DNA of 64,000 bases, taken from positions 225,696 through 289,695 of the forward strand of contig MNCI01006881.1 in NCBI GenBank assembly GCA_015680685.1, read 5' to 3'. The notes beneath the pieces were generated by a model. That model ran no database searches and was not told where the DNA came from. It saw nothing but the letters and a program-made list of their open reading frames with translations. Source of the stretch: Gnetum montanum. Its lineage: Eukaryota > Streptophyta > Gnetopsida > Gnetales > Gnetaceae. How positions within the stretch are numbered: the first letter of the stretch is position 1; each line of letters begins with the position of its first letter. This document shows positions 1 to 12,880 of the stretch, one piece after another. A program made the translations under genes and the position numbers.

Positions 1-1897
1 CTCCCACCTAGCATAGAAGCCACAAGAAGCAAAATTCATCAAGTTGTGCACTTCAACATTGACCAACCACTTCAATGAGCATGGTGGAGAGCTCAACATG
101 CAAGATTCATCTCTAGCATGGAAGGGGTACCCCGATTACTACTTTTAGTAAATAGAATGGCCATGGGGGGAAGCACTTACTATTTTAATAACCCTTGAAA
201 TTTGGGAATCCATTTCACCTACATTTGGCAGCCAATTTACAACAAAATTACATCAAATTTGTAGTAATTTTTGTAGCCAATTTTTAGCCCAATCATAGCC
301 AATTTGCAATTCCATTCATGATTCAAAGACCTTAAAAAATAAAAACTTCCACATCATTTACATGTTCCAAATTTTTTTCAAAAGGTAACAAACATTTTTT
401 TGGATAAGAAATTTTTAGCGGTAATTTGCATATACACAACTCCATGCCTGGGGAATTTTCAAGCACTCAAGAGCTCTTACAAGTTCCCATAGTTGTAGTC
501 TCTTAAATCCCAACATGGAGGCATTAAGGCCTTGAGGTTTGGTGGATTTTAGTATTAACACTATACTTTCATGGTTCCAACCCTAGCATGGAGAAACTTA
601 GCATTGTAACATCTTAAAATGTTGATGGCTAGAACACTGAGAGGTTTGTAGGCATACAACCTAATCCAAATCCATGTGAGGGTAATGTTGGGGAAACAAA
701 AATGAGGTGCCCTAAATGATCTAGCTGATCAAACAGGGACTTAACTGGTGTTAAATAACCATTCATAATAGAATTTTATGGAGCGTTACACATGGACGCC
801 AAGACAACAAGCAGGAGCATAGAAGAGGGTCCCAACCTAAAAAAATATGATGTGAGCATGAAAATGTATATTAACAGCAAAGAGATGTAAGATTTGTGCT
901 TAATACTGGAATCAAAAGCTTAAAAAATAAATGAAACAAAAGCCTACAAGTAGAGAAATTCACTACCCCAAAAATGGGGAGCACAACAATAATCTACCAA
1001 TGCACAATACAATCTAGAAAATTATAGCACCTTCACAAGCTCTAGATTTCAATAATACCTCTGTTTCTTTTTGCATTAAAAAATGTTTAGGTGAGTAGAT
1101 TGTAGGAATCTTGGTAGTTTAATGAAGGAAGATCTAGTTAAATTTTATAGGAAAAGTTTAACTAAGAGAATCTTCCCACCAAGAATGCCACCCTTTACAT
1201 AATTTCCTATCACTTTCTTTTTCCACTACAACTTATTCCCACAATGCATCAAAATAAAAATAATATATGCTAAAAATTATAACACTAACTATACTAACAT
1301 AATAAATCACAACAAATTAAATTAAATATAAATCATATTTGGCTTCTACCATAATATGTCAAACAAAATCATAAGTTTCCAACCTCGCCATGCTCCCACC
1401 TAAACCTCTATGCAATCCTACCATACTCATCAATAAGGTTAGTGCATATCTATTGAATGAAAATACATAAATAATAAACATAAAAAGAAATACATAATTA
1501 AATTAATACATGTACATCACAAAGATTGTAAAGCTAGAAATATCAAAAAGTAATAAATATAAAATGTACCAAGTGAACATATAACTAGTAAGCATAACAC
1601 ATCCATGCATCCTAGAACTCAAAAACCAAATGAGAGAAGTATACTAACCAAGAATAAAAAAACATAGTGTGTTATAGTTTCAAACTACAAAGAATTATTA
1701 CATCTAAATTGAACATATTTGAGTTAAAATGTGAAATTTTATTTCATCTATATTTTAATTAAATTTGATAGGCATATCTTGAATGGACATCTATAATAAA
1801 TTTGTACATAAGTGTTAGGTTAATTTTTATTTTTTATGATATAAGTAATTGTGAAAGTATCTCTAGACTAAATTTCTTATGATTATTACTATGTTCC
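1..1897. other. AT-rich stretch without recognisable gene
   Basis: I see no long reading frame, no RNA gene and no LTR or primer-site signature here on either strand. It is probably old degraded repeat DNA that served as target for the RTE LINE whose 3' tail begins at 1898. Confidence 0.6.
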
Positions 1898-2399
1898 TCA
1901 TCATCATCATCATCCTAGCCTAATCCAAGTAAAATGGGGTTGGTTACATGAGTTTTTTTTTTTCTTTTTTTTTTGCCATTTATTTCTATGAAGAGCTAGA
2001 TCCTTGTTTCTTTGTAGCTTCTTCAAATCATTTTTGATCATTTTTTCCATGTCATTTTTTATCCTTTATTTATAAGCTCATTATCTAATATTCTTTGCAC
2101 ATGTTCAAACCATCTAAGCCATCATTCTTGTAGCTTATCTAAAATTTAAGTCACTTCAAGTATTGATTTGATGTTGGTATTATATATTTTATCTTTTCCA
2201 ATAACATTCAACATCTAGTGAAGCATTCAAATTTCTACCACACTAATTTGTTATTCATGCCTCTCTTGGACTACACAACATTTAGCACCATATACGATAG
2301 GTGGTCTAATTAATGTCTTCTATAATTTTTTCTTTCATTTTATTTTTATTCTTTTATCACAGAAAACATCACTAGCCTATCTACATTTTTACCATCCTA

Positions 2400-4720
2400 C
2401 CTCCATTCTACATCTAATATCTTTATCAATTTCACCATGTAATTAGAGGATTGATCCTAGGTAGTGAAACCATTTGCAATGAGGAACTTTTTTATCTTGA
2501 AATATCACTTTTACTTTACCAGTATTTATGCTATTATTAAAATTGTATTCCATATATTCTATCTTACTTCTACTAACTTTTAACCCTTCTGATTTTAGAA
2601 CATGTATTCACTTCCTTATTTCTCCATTTTAGTTACAATATTTTCTTAGGATATATCTACCAATGTAATATTATCTATAAATATTATACATCAAGGGATT
2701 TTATCTTGTATTTCATTTGTTAATTCATCCATAGTAATGACAAATAAATATGGGTTAGGTGTAGATCCTTGACCTGGACCTATTATGATTGGAAAATTAG
2801 ATGTTATTATATAAGTTGTTCTAATTTTAGTGGTAGATTCTTTATATATGTCTCAAATCACTTTAATATATCTATTAAGATTTTTTTTCCTTTGTAAGAT
2901 TCATCAAATAATATCTCTACGAAGTCTGTCATATGCTTTTCCAAGTTAATGTACATTGTATGTAGACTTCTCTATGTTTTTGAATTTCTCCATTAATTAT
3001 CTTATAAAGAAGCCTTTATGGTAGATCTTCTTGGCATAAATCCAAATTTATTTTCTAATACTTTTGATTCAAGTTTGAGATGCTACTCCATGACACTCTT
3101 CTAAATCTTCATAGTATGGCTCATTAGCTTGATTCCTCTATAGTTTTCACAATTTTGTATGTCTTCTTTATATCTATAAATATGAACCATGAGCTTTTTC
3201 TTCAATTGTTATACATTTATCCATCCTCCATAATTTTTCTAGATAATTATGTTAGGCAAGAAACTCCTATACCTCCCAATGCTTTCTAAGCTTCTATAAG
3301 AATGTTATCTAGTCTAAATTTTTTATTTTTCATCCTTGATCAAGCTATCTTCACCTTAGAAAAGGAAAGTTCATTAACCAAAAAAAAATTTGATTCTTCT
3401 TTTTGAATGTCTTCTCTTGGATTTCTTCATATAATAATTCTTAAAAATAATTTTTCCACCTTGCCAAAATTCTTTCATTTTCTTCCTTGATGCATTTCAC
3501 ATGATCAATTTTCTTATATTTCTTGTTTCTAATTTTTGAAAATTTATAAATATATTTTTCTGCTTCCTTTGTTCTTAATTTTTCATAAAAGCTATCCAAG
3601 GCCTTATGTGTGGCTTTGGCCACTACTACAATTGCCTCCTTGTTTGCCACTTTGTATATCAACTTGTTTTCATGGCTATTTCTTTGCTACTATTTCATAA
3701 AGCATTTTTTCTTATTTTGGATATCATGTTGTACTTTATCACTTTACCACCATGTCTCCTTTAGGATGTATTTTCTTTCATCCAAAATGTTCTTTCAAAT
3801 TTTCTAAATGTAACTTTCTATCTAGGCCGAAATTAAATTTATAGAGCAATCCCAATTCCATGGACCCTCATGAAGTAACTGTTCTCTGAATAAGATGATG
3901 TTATCTTCTTTCAAATTCCAAAATTTTATGCATTTACTCTTTTTTCTCATGTTACCTTTAAAGCTCTATATAGATAAATACATAATCATTAGTCGATGCT
4001 AAGTTACAATGACTCTTTACATATGACTTTGTAGTCTTTGGACAGGGCTTAGTCTCTCCTACACAGAAAAAAATAATTAATTTATATTTTATTCAAACCA
4101 ATATTATATATAATTAAATGTTTTTTCCCCTTCCTAAGATAAGTATTAGCAAATTTCAAGGTCATAAGCACTTGCAAATTATAGAAGTGAATTTTCCACA
4201 TCATTGCACTTTCCAAAGTTTTGTCCTTTATGAATCTTGTCATTATCTATTTTTGTAGATCCAACATGATTATTTAAATTCCCTCCATTGGATATGCTTT
4301 CTTGCTATGGAATTTCATGAAGCACCTAATCAATGAAATCCCAAAAATTCTACTTAATGAAATTTTCAAAGCTAATTTGTGAAGCATATATGCTAATGAC
4401 ATTGATGATCTTATTTCCAAGCATAAGCTTAGTGTCCATAATTTGATCACCAAGAGGAAATACTTGTACAAATTTATCTTTGATAGGTTGATCAACAATG
4501 ATACCCACTTCATTTCAACGGTTTTCTTTTCCTAATTAGAATAGATTGTAACCCTATCCTAAATATTTAACTTTCTTCCTCTTCCATATAGTTTCATGGA
4601 GGTACGAAATGCAAGTTCTTCATATTTTGGTGGGATTAGTAATTTTAGACATTTTTTATTAAGTGTGTCAACGTTCCAAGTTTTCATTTGAAATTTCTAT
4701 TGGTAGACTCACTTCTTTAC
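2400..4720 (-). pseudogene. RTE LINE endonuclease/reverse transcriptase, decayed
   Basis: A readable stretch near 2640-2790 (minus) gives QGSTPNPYLF, then MDELTNEIQDKIP, a stop where the family has Trp, CIIF and IDN. This matches the RTE pattern QGSxLSPYLF / MDEL / WCMLFADD, so the catalytic FADD has decayed to FIDN. The 3441-3662 frame (minus) contains LRTKEAEKYIYKFSKIR and VKCIKEENERILARWKNYF, the conserved segment upstream of RT in RTE elements. Function in life: target-primed reverse transcription of its own RNA. Here it is inactive, broken by several stops. Confidence 0.72.
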
Positions 4721-4800
4721 CGACACCCATTTCTAATGTGGGAACCCTTATCTACTTTACATAACATCCAAATGATGATTTTTCACATCATTTCTAGAGG

Positions 4801-4805
4801 ATGTC
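4801..4805. repeat. Target-site duplication of element C, left copy
   Basis: ATGTC directly precedes the outer end of the left LTR (TAATGAG, a decayed TGATGAG). The identical pentamer follows the right LTR at 18019-18023. Confidence 0.85.
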
Positions 4806-5704
4806 TAATGAGCAGTGAGCTACCCCTACGTCCAACCATATGAATCACAAAGTGTTCACTCATGATCTAGTTGAATTTCATAGACTTTATTGTTTCTAGC
4901 ACACTAGCCTTCTAGTAAGTGAATTTTGCCTTAAGGTCAATCGTTGTCTTCCCAATTACACTTGTGATGTACACTAGTACAATTAAGTGTAATTCAAGGT
5001 ATCTAATTTTTATTATTTTGTATTTTATGATTTGGTATTCAAAGGGAGATAAAAGTGATTGGATTAACTAATTTAAGTTAAGTAACTAGTGTCTAACTAG
5101 TTCTAACATAAGCATCTAGTCCCACTTTTCGCACATGTCTTGAATTCACGTATCCATTGCTGGGTTACCAAGTGTTATGCTACTAGGCATACTAAGCAAT
5201 AACGCTACTAGGATTACTAGGCAAATACATGTTACGCTCAAAGCGGTTGTACCTATGTGTTTAATCTATCTTGCTTAATTGCTTCATTAACTTAATTACT
5301 AGAAAACATTTAACAGAAAATTATAAATATTTAAAAAATAATTAAAAGCATTAAATGCATAAATAAAATATTTAATATATGTAGAATGTTACAAGGTTTA
5401 TCAGAAAGTTCATCTTTAATGCTGCATACACTATCATGCTCAGGTAAAACAATGATGAATAAAGATTTGTACACTCAATGACTCCTATTGCGGGCACTCA
5501 GGAGGAAAATTCTAACTTTAAAATGAAAAAACTACAAGACCTTCATTACAACTAAAATCTCTATTATCATAAATGTAGCTAGCAGGCATGTATTTATAGT
5601 AGAAAATAGACACTGCGTTGATGGGGCCTCGTCAATGAGGCCTAGTCAGTGAGGCCATGTTAACGAGGCCTCATTGATGTAGCCAACCAAACTATGACTC
5701 ATCA
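4806..5704 (-). repeat. Element C 3' LTR
   Basis: 899 bp, aligned by eye to 17098-18018. Ends are TAATGAG (decayed TGATGAG) and CTCATCA. A TATA box in minus sense lies at 5591-5598 (TATTTATA on plus). Upstream of it are tandem GAGGCC/GGCCTC palindromic units at about 5620-5680. Degenerate about 26 bp repeats ('ctactaggcat' type) sit at 5170-5230. Confidence 0.87.
5591..5598 (-). promoter_or_regulatory. TATA box in element C 3' LTR
   Basis: TATTTATA on plus, TATAAATA in sense. It lies a few tens of bases downstream (in sense) of the GAGGCC palindrome units, the same arrangement as in the 5' LTR at 17885-17892. Confidence 0.6.
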
Positions 5705-5713
5705 TACCCTCAC
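5705..5713 (-). promoter_or_regulatory. Element C polypurine tract
   Basis: In sense the bases just before the 3' LTR read GTGAGGGTA. This corresponds to GGGGGTA before element B's 3' LTR and GGGATTA before D2's 3' LTR. It is the expected primer for plus-strand DNA synthesis. Confidence 0.7.
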
Positions 5714-5952
5714 AATTGAATGAAAACTCATCCTTGAGTTATTTCACAAAATTTGGAAGGTATGGGATTATTGACTAATTTATCTCAAACAAAATAGACT
5801 GACTTACTTGACAAAAAAATGGAGTGCTTGAGTGTATGGATCAACACATTACAAAAAATGGTGGTGTCCAAGAGAAAAAATTGAACACCCTGACATGACT
5901 ATTGAAAATTTCATAGCACATTCCTTGATGGTGTGAAGTGTGATGGAGAAGA

Positions 5953-8830
5953 TCAACTAGTCCCAGGTAGTGGTGGCTCCTGAGGTTCTGAGAGACCTTC
6001 ACTAGCTTCACTCACAAGCGATCATTGAGGCAACTATGATTGTCTTGCTATTGTTGAAGCTTTAGGTGAGAGGTGGAAAGTATCCAATAGTGCTTTCATT
6101 TTATCCTCCTTGCTTCTAGGATCATGCACCATTCACATAGCTTCACTGATGTGGGTTAGAACAACCACATCCCAAAGACACGAGATTATAGAAACAACTC
6201 CTTAGCATTGATGAACTAGGTAGCAAACTATTTGCATTCAATGTTGAATGCCCTAACTATGTCCTTTAGCTCCTAATAGTGATTCATCCATTTGGCTAAG
6301 TTCTTAGTAGTTTATCATTGATCTGTGAAGTGTACTTTGAGAAATTTGAGTTTAGCATTTGAGTTCTCAAGCTTCCGCTTGGTGTCTTTGTGATGCTTAA
6401 ACTCAACCTTGTATAGTAAATATGAGCTAACCACTTATTTCTCCAACTCTGATCATGGTTGTCCAATAGTCAGCATTGTCAAGTTTATGTAACAAAGATT
6501 ATCCAATTTCATATACTTTTTCATCTCTTTTATTTGCAACTCCTTCATAGGGATCTCTACCCTATTGTAGATGTCAATCCCATCAACAATGGGCTTCTAG
6601 ACCTCTCTTTCTTATTTGAGTTGTAGGAGGGCTTCGTTTACATTTTCCTTCAACATTTGGATGTGTTTTTCATTGACTTATTTCTATAGGCCAACCTAGT
6701 CTCTATAGTGATTATTCGCTTTTTCAAACTTAAGGGCCTCATTCTTCTAGGTGTCGATCTCGATTGTAGACTTTTGGTGCAAGGCACGAACTTTCTCCAT
6801 TGATAGGTTTTGATTGTCTATGGTCAGTCTCCTAAATTTAGTGTTTACCCTTACAAGAGGCTCCCATTTCTGATGAATAAATTCATGCATTTGTTCCTTC
6901 TAAGCATCAACAATACATAGGTGATGATTTTTGGTGGTCAAAGTCTCATTCTCCTGGTGCATCTATGCCAAGTCCTTCTAAATTAAGCATGTTTTTGCTT
7001 CAACTATAGACAAGTTTTAGATGGTCATAACTGCCTCCTCCTCAAATTTTTGGAATTGTTCCTAAAGCTATTTGAAAGCTTCATCTCTAGTTATTATTAG
7101 GCTAAGGAACACAAGATCAGCAAGTTGGGCATGTAGTTTGGCGACCTCTACAGCCAAGCGTTAATTTCATTTTTGGGCCATTTCAAGTTTCCCCTCCAAA
7201 ATAATGCATTTTCCCCTTGCATTTAGTAGCTCTGACTAGGTTGTGGTGATGTCTTATAGAAAATTAAATATATATAGAATTGATTGCCAAGTCCCCACTA
7301 GTTGATCCAGTAATTCATCATGTTGGGCTACATTTAACTTTCCATTAATCATGCCTAAGAACATTTGCACATCTTGCAGTGAAAATATGTTTGGTACAAA
7401 TGCCACAGGTGCATTGAATGCTTTAGCTATGCAATCAACAACAACTTCAACCATTATTTCCTATCCTTGATGCTACATCAGCAAGATAGTTGCCTCTTTG
7501 CCTTCCTCCAAATGCACCGAGAAAGTGGCAGCATTCCTAGATATTTCTAGAAATAAATAGTGCTGACATAAAGACATTGTCACCTCCCAAGCATTGGGAT
7601 TTGACCTTGTAGGAAACTACATTCATTAGGTAGAGAAAATTGATCCACCCCTCTCCATTTGGCTAGTTATTTGAGCCACCTCATTTAGGTGACTCATCAC
7701 TAGTTGGTATACAAATGGATCCATCCCACTCATTCCTACATGTTACTCTTGTTCACGTAAGAGCTATTCTTAGGTTTTGTGTAAGGGCTCAATGGCTGTG
7801 CAAGCCTTTGCCATTGTTTCTTGAGTGGATGGTGGTGGCAACTACTCCTCTTCTTGGGTTGTTGTTGGCATCTTATCTATCATGATATTAGAACATGAAG
7901 CCAAAGGAACATGCCTAATTGTATCATTGAAATAGCAGATAATACCTACCCTTTTGTAGAGTTTCTGGATGATGCATAAAAAGGATAGGCTTTTCCTTCC
8001 ACATTCATTTTCTTTGGGGTGCTTTTTGATCTCTAACTAGATTAGTTTTGTAAGGTTGATGGGAAATTTTTTACTTAGAGTAGCACATGCTCAAGTGGAG
8101 AAAATAGTTACCTTGCTTGGCCTCACCATGGGATTGAGGTGATATGCTACAATTTTGAAATAGATTTGCTCTACTAGTGTGAGTGTATTGTACTCATTAC
8201 ATTCAACCCTATAGTAGTGCTAGGTCCACTCCTTCTTGGCCTTAGGATCATCTTTTCTAGATAGTTATGCCAACTATGTTCCATTGTCAAGTAACCTAGT
8301 TCCTGCATGATAGCTTCTATAGATAGGACACTTGAATATCCTTGATTTTGATAGTGAACCCTAACCTTTTATTATTCCAAAAGAGGTATGTCTCTTCCAT
8401 GTACCACTTCCTACTAGATGTGATGATTGGCCACATGGGAGAGGTTTGTAGTTAATTCTTGACATCTACTAGATCGTTCTCTAGAAATGGCCCAAAGTTG
8501 ATCTCTTGAAGCCCTGATCATTGGATTTCTTAGGACCTAATGATGTTAAGGTCAGCTCAAGTCAAAGCAACTTCAAGCCTTAGAGTGGATCTAGGCACTT
8601 CTCCTTGTTGTGATTTTTCTATGGGCACCTCTTCTTTTGAAATCTTTTGGATAGATTCTACTTCAGGCTCCTCGCAAAGAGGTCCTATTGCATAGGTTGC
8701 CTCTAGTGATTCTTGGGCTTGTTCTTGTTCACCCTTCTAGATCTAGGCTGCTTATGCCTTAGTCGAGAGGATTCTCCTTCCTATGGGAATTTCCATTTTA
8801 GTGTCATTTGTAATCACAATGAGACCATGG
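5953..8830 (-). pseudogene. Element C ORF2: plant-transposon-like domain plus coiled coil, decayed
   Basis: This minus-strand region corresponds along its length to element A's ORF2 (48073-50841). Near 8500-8400 it has MWPI and EETYLFWNNK, matching A's LWPV and GETYLFQHNKE. Near 8200-8000 it has VEQIYFKIVAYHLNP and later IIQKLYKRVGI, matching A's ERVYFKIRTYHLFP and LIRKLCCRVGI. The 7254-7454 frame has VVVDCIAKAFNAPV, matching A's VVADHIKESFNVPV. The coding sense ends in PPLPGTS and TGA at 5953, matching A's PPPPGTT. The middle is rich in charged residues, as in a coiled coil. It has several stops and frameshifts; the start is approximate. Function unknown; the first half resembles the Pfam 'putative plant transposon protein' family from memory. 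Confidence 0.72.
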
Positions 8831-9257
8831 GTTAGTAATTGTTGTGTAACATGAAGTAATTGAGATACCTTTATCTCTTAAGGATAGTTACACTTTGGCT
8901 AAGTTGTGATTATGGTTGATTTAATTACTCTAATTATTATTTATTTATTTATTATTGTTAATAAATGATCTCGAAGATTTTTCGAAGGGTTAACTATAAA
9001 AAATGTTGGTGTTTATATTGTATTAGGGTTATTAACCCTTTGGGGGAGCTAGAAAAATTTCATCAATTTTTCATTAGAAACCTTAATGTTTGTGGTCCCC
9101 ATGATAAAGATCTTACCTTTGGTAAGTTCAAGATCAAAAAATGGAGTGATTTGGACAAACAGTTGGAAAGTTATGGGCCTCGAAGGTTTTGGGCTCTAAA
9201 AAATTGCAAAAACTCCCTGTGTGTTATGAGTAAATGACAAAAAAATTTCAAAGTGCA

Positions 9258-9320
9258 TGAAGGTATATATAGGATGTAAGCACTATGTTGATGAGGACTC
9301 ATCAATGTAGCTATTGACCA
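9258..9320 (-). promoter_or_regulatory. LTR-like internal promoter block of element C
   Basis: In sense the block reads GATGAGTCCTCATCAAC, then ATAGTGC and a TATATATA box at about 9263-9270. Element C's own LTR has CATCAACGCAGTGTC followed by TATAAATA with similar spacing (18 bp against 15 bp from CATCAAC to TATA). It sits between the pol-side spacer and ORF2. That it drives ORF2 transcription is inference. Confidence 0.6.
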
Positions 9321-9329
9321 CCATAGATG

Positions 9330-10990
9330 ACCATTGACTTTGGTCAAACTTGCAAACTACTAAGAATTTTTGAATGAAATTGGGGTCAAATGAAAGCTCA
9401 AAAGGTGAAGAATAGTATGGAAACATGAGAAGAGGGTGTTGAAGCTCATAAATTTGGAAAAATAAAGAAAAATTAAACTATGAGATGAATAAAATAAAAG
9501 GTTAAGGAGCACTGAGTAGAATACCCAATGGAATATGTGAAAGATAGGATTATGGCAATGTCAAAGGTAAGGGACCTTAACTAACCAAACAAAGAGCTAT
9601 GCAAGTGGGTCCTTCCCATAGTAGGCTTATGCACTTGTTGCCCTTGCATAACCTTAACTAAGGAGTTTGTCGGCCCCATAGTGAATTAATGATCATAAAA
9701 AGTTAAGGACCAACCAAAAAGAATCTACTCAAGAATTCTAGCACATCAAATGAAGACATAGAGCATAACATAGAACACAGTAGTGAGGTGGGTTATGGTA
9801 GCATGGATGGATTATAGAGAAGGTAGAATGGAGTTTCGAATTGAGGTCATAAGAAGTCCCTTTTGGAATTTGTATTTAAAATGACCTATGAAGGTCCATT
9901 CTCAGTCCAAACCAAAACCATACACTTTTAGTGACTTCACATCACCATTCTAAGGTCGATCCATCCACACAAGACATGAGAGTACTTCCACAAGACAACC
10001 ACTATTCCATAAGGAGAAGAAAAGAGAGGAGTAAGAACTAAGAGAGGGCCTTAGTTAAAGAGGACCTTCAGGCAAAGGTTCATGTCTTTCTAGTTCCATA
10101 ACTAGTTCTTGTAGCCCATTTAATTGTCCAAGGGGTGTGCTTTGAATTTCCATTGTTTTTTTTTTCTTTGAATGAAAACCACACCATGAAAGGAATTATT
10201 CATTCTTATGTCTAAGGAGTGTGATTTGAATTTCCATCATTTTTTTTGAATTTTTGTATGGAAACCACACCATGCAAAGAATTTATTTGACTTCCTCCTA
10301 GTGGCTGGAATGGAATAGTAAGAAGTTTTTGAAAAACACTCAAGCACTCAAGAAAATAGAAGAGTACAAAGAGTATTGAGTCCCCTTGAAGTCACACCCT
10401 TTACAAACCTTTGAAGCCTTCCTAATTCTAGAACAACCAAGGTCACCAATCGATTAAAAGTTTCTTTAATGGAAGGAACCTAAAATTCCTAGGATAAGGA
10501 AAACTATAGAGTTGATTGGATGGGTAGATGACGTAGACTCACTACCTATTCCATGTAAAATAAATCATGTCAAAGTCATCATATATCAAAATTCAAAAAT
10601 AGAAACCAGACATCGATAATCACAACATTAAGCACAAACCATCATTAGTAATTAGCAATAGTGGCACTATGTCCTATAATAATAAAGTAATGTTATTAGA
10701 AAAAATGAGAAAATATCACAATTGAATCAAAAAAATAAAGTAAAATATATAAAATAAATTTTAATGTAATATAGAAATGTTCAATGGTACTAATGATGGT
10801 GTAAAATTTGAAAATCCAAAAATTTGTAAAATAAATAACTTGTAAAATCAAAAACATGGAAAACAAAAAGGTAGAAAAGCTAATAAGCCATATGGGTTGT
10901 TATCATATATGGCCATCTCCCCCATGAATGAGTTGGAAGGAAGAGATTTGAAAAATAGAATATGGTTATCCATCTGTTGAGGTGGTAGTT
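9330..10990 (-). other. Element C non-coding spacer between integrase and ORF2 promoter
   Basis: No credible frame. Similar blocks occur in element B (54018-55200) and element A (about 46500-47500). All share a 'gggtcctcccc-aaag-caggc' type segment, here near 9600. In D1 and D2 a spacer of about 2.2 kb occupies the same position. Confidence 0.6.
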
Positions 10991-11029
10991 GCACTAGCCC
11001 ACATTGGTTCAAGGAAAGGTCTTACTTAT

Positions 11030-12000
11030 TGGATGTTAATCAACTACTTTTTATTTGGACTGTTAGGTTTATAGATTAACATGGCACTAGAGGGAAAGGT
11101 TTGATCAATTATATAAGGTCCCTCCCACAATGTTTGGAAATTTTCCCTTTGGGGTACATGTGTGGGGTTCCAATAGAGAACCTTAACTTCTAGTTGAAGT
11201 TTTACCTTTCATATTCTAAGGTGATGACATTGCTTTCTAAATGCCTTGTGCATCTCATATAAGAATAAGGCCACTAATCAATTTTCATCTAGCATGTTTA
11301 TGGTGATTAATCTTTCCTTTTGCACTATACTAGGGTCAAGATTTAGATCATAGGCTATTGAGAGTGTATGAAGCTCAAATTGAATTAGGAGCATTGGAAG
11401 TTTTCTATACACTAACTCATAGGGAGAATAGCCAATAGGAAGTTTCCATGTTGAATGATAAGCCTAGATGACATCATTAAATTTTTCACTCTAATCTTTC
11501 CTATATTTACTGATGGTCCACATTAGTATTTCTTTGATCTCTTAGTTAGTTACCTCTGCTTGACCGTTGGCTTGGAAATGGTAGGGTGTTGTTAATTTAT
11601 GTTCAACACCTAAGAATTGCATTAACATTCTAAAAGTAGCACCTATTAAATGATTTCCATTATTAGAAATCAGTGAACATGGTACCCCAAACCTCTTTAC
11701 AATATTTTGCTATATAAATCTACAAACAATGGATGATGTACAATCAGTAACAGCTATTGCTTCTACTCATTTTATGTAGTAGTCAACTGCTATGATAATA
11801 TACACATTCCCATTGGACATGGGTGTGATGGGACCCACAAAGTTAATGCCCCATATGTCAAAAGGTTCCAATGGTTGAATCCACTATTGAGGACCTTCCA
11901 TGTAAGCAGTCATCCACCCATCTCATTGACAATGTTCATAAGATTTGACAAACTAGTGGGCATCCCTAAATATTTTAGGCCAATAGCATCTTTCCATTAG
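11030..12000 (-). pseudogene. pol: Element C integrase, decayed
   Basis: The N-terminal zinc-binding part ends near 11910 with FVKSYEHCQ, matching the family FVKSCDxCQ. The core follows with WGINFVGPI and [10 protein letters not shown] (first catalytic Asp), then SNNG where active enzymes have SDNG, then QANGQAEVTN (catalytic Glu kept). The C-terminal part has WEGPYIIDQ near 11110. Integrase inserts the cDNA into the host genome. The Asp-to-Asn change and several stops show this copy is dead. Confidence 0.82.
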
Positions 12001-12880
12001 GATTTTAAGCCATGCATCTCCCTACATAGTGGCCTCTGCAAGTCCCTTCATGAGCATCCTAGATAATGTGCAGTTGATCTTCATCAGACACACACCAATG
12101 AATCAAGCCATCTTCACATACCTTGTAGAGGTGTTCATTGATTTCCATGAAATATTTGGTCCAATGAAGAAAATTTTGCTTCTTTCAAAAGTCAAGATCT
12201 TGTGGCATCTCTTGAGTAAGAAGATAAGTAAGAATTCCATTATACCATGTTGTTTTTGTAGGCATTTGTTCGTTTCTTGCTCCTACAAAGAGTTCATTTG
12301 GAAACTAATTAGAAAGCAGGCTTTCCTTCCCTTTATTATTCCATCTTAAGTGAGAGAGGTGGTCAATGACCATATTCTTGATCCCTTTTTGATCTACCAT
12401 CATGAGATCAAATCCCTATAAGATCATGAGCCACTGTATGACACAAGTACTCATTATTAGCTTGTTCATGAGGAAGTGGATTGCACTGTGGTCTATGTGC
12501 ACAAATACTTTGTAGCAAAGCACATAGTACCATTGACATTAGTTATTTCTTTGTGGTGGTGTAATTTAACTATGCTCCCATAATGATTTGGATTACATAG
12601 TGGATGTAGTATGGTTATTTCTTATCATCCATCTACATGAGCACTAGTTAAATTCATCTGTCATGATGTGGAAGGGTCTACAACAATTTGGTGCTCATAG
12701 GATTGGTGTTTCTAAGAGTTTCTCCTTTAACTATTGGAATGCATGTTCACATTCCTTGGTCTAGATGAAAGGTTCAACTTTCTTTGTAAGCTCTACCAAT
12801 GGCTTTGCGATCTTAGAGAAATTCTCTGAATCACTGGTAGTAGCCATTGTATTTAAGGAATGAGAAAACATATTTAATGG
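12000..12880 (-). pseudogene. pol: Element C RNase H region, decayed
   Basis: Around 12360-12530 (minus) the translation reads KVFVHIDHSAIHFLMNK, then FDLMMVDQKGIKN and VIDHLSHL. These match the Ty3/gypsy RNase H pattern YTDHAAIKYLMNK, FDxxIxDKKGxEN and VADHLSRL. RNase H removes RNA from the RNA:DNA hybrid and trims the polypurine primer. Stops are present. Confidence 0.78.

Larger units (their letters stand above)
1898..4805 (-). mobile_element. RTE-clade LINE, 3' portion
   Basis: The plus strand is the antisense of a plant RTE non-LTR retrotransposon. The element ends at a short (TCA)n run at 1898-1913, which is a (TGA)n-type 3' tail in sense, as is usual for RTE elements that end in simple repeats rather than poly-A. 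Reading leftward from 4805 one meets decayed endonuclease-like sequence, the linker before RT, the RT domain and a short 3' UTR. Element C (4806-18018) interrupts it, and the same LINE appears to resume at 18024. Many stops and frameshifts make it an old dead copy. The RTE assignment rests on remembered family motifs, not a search. Confidence 0.75.
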
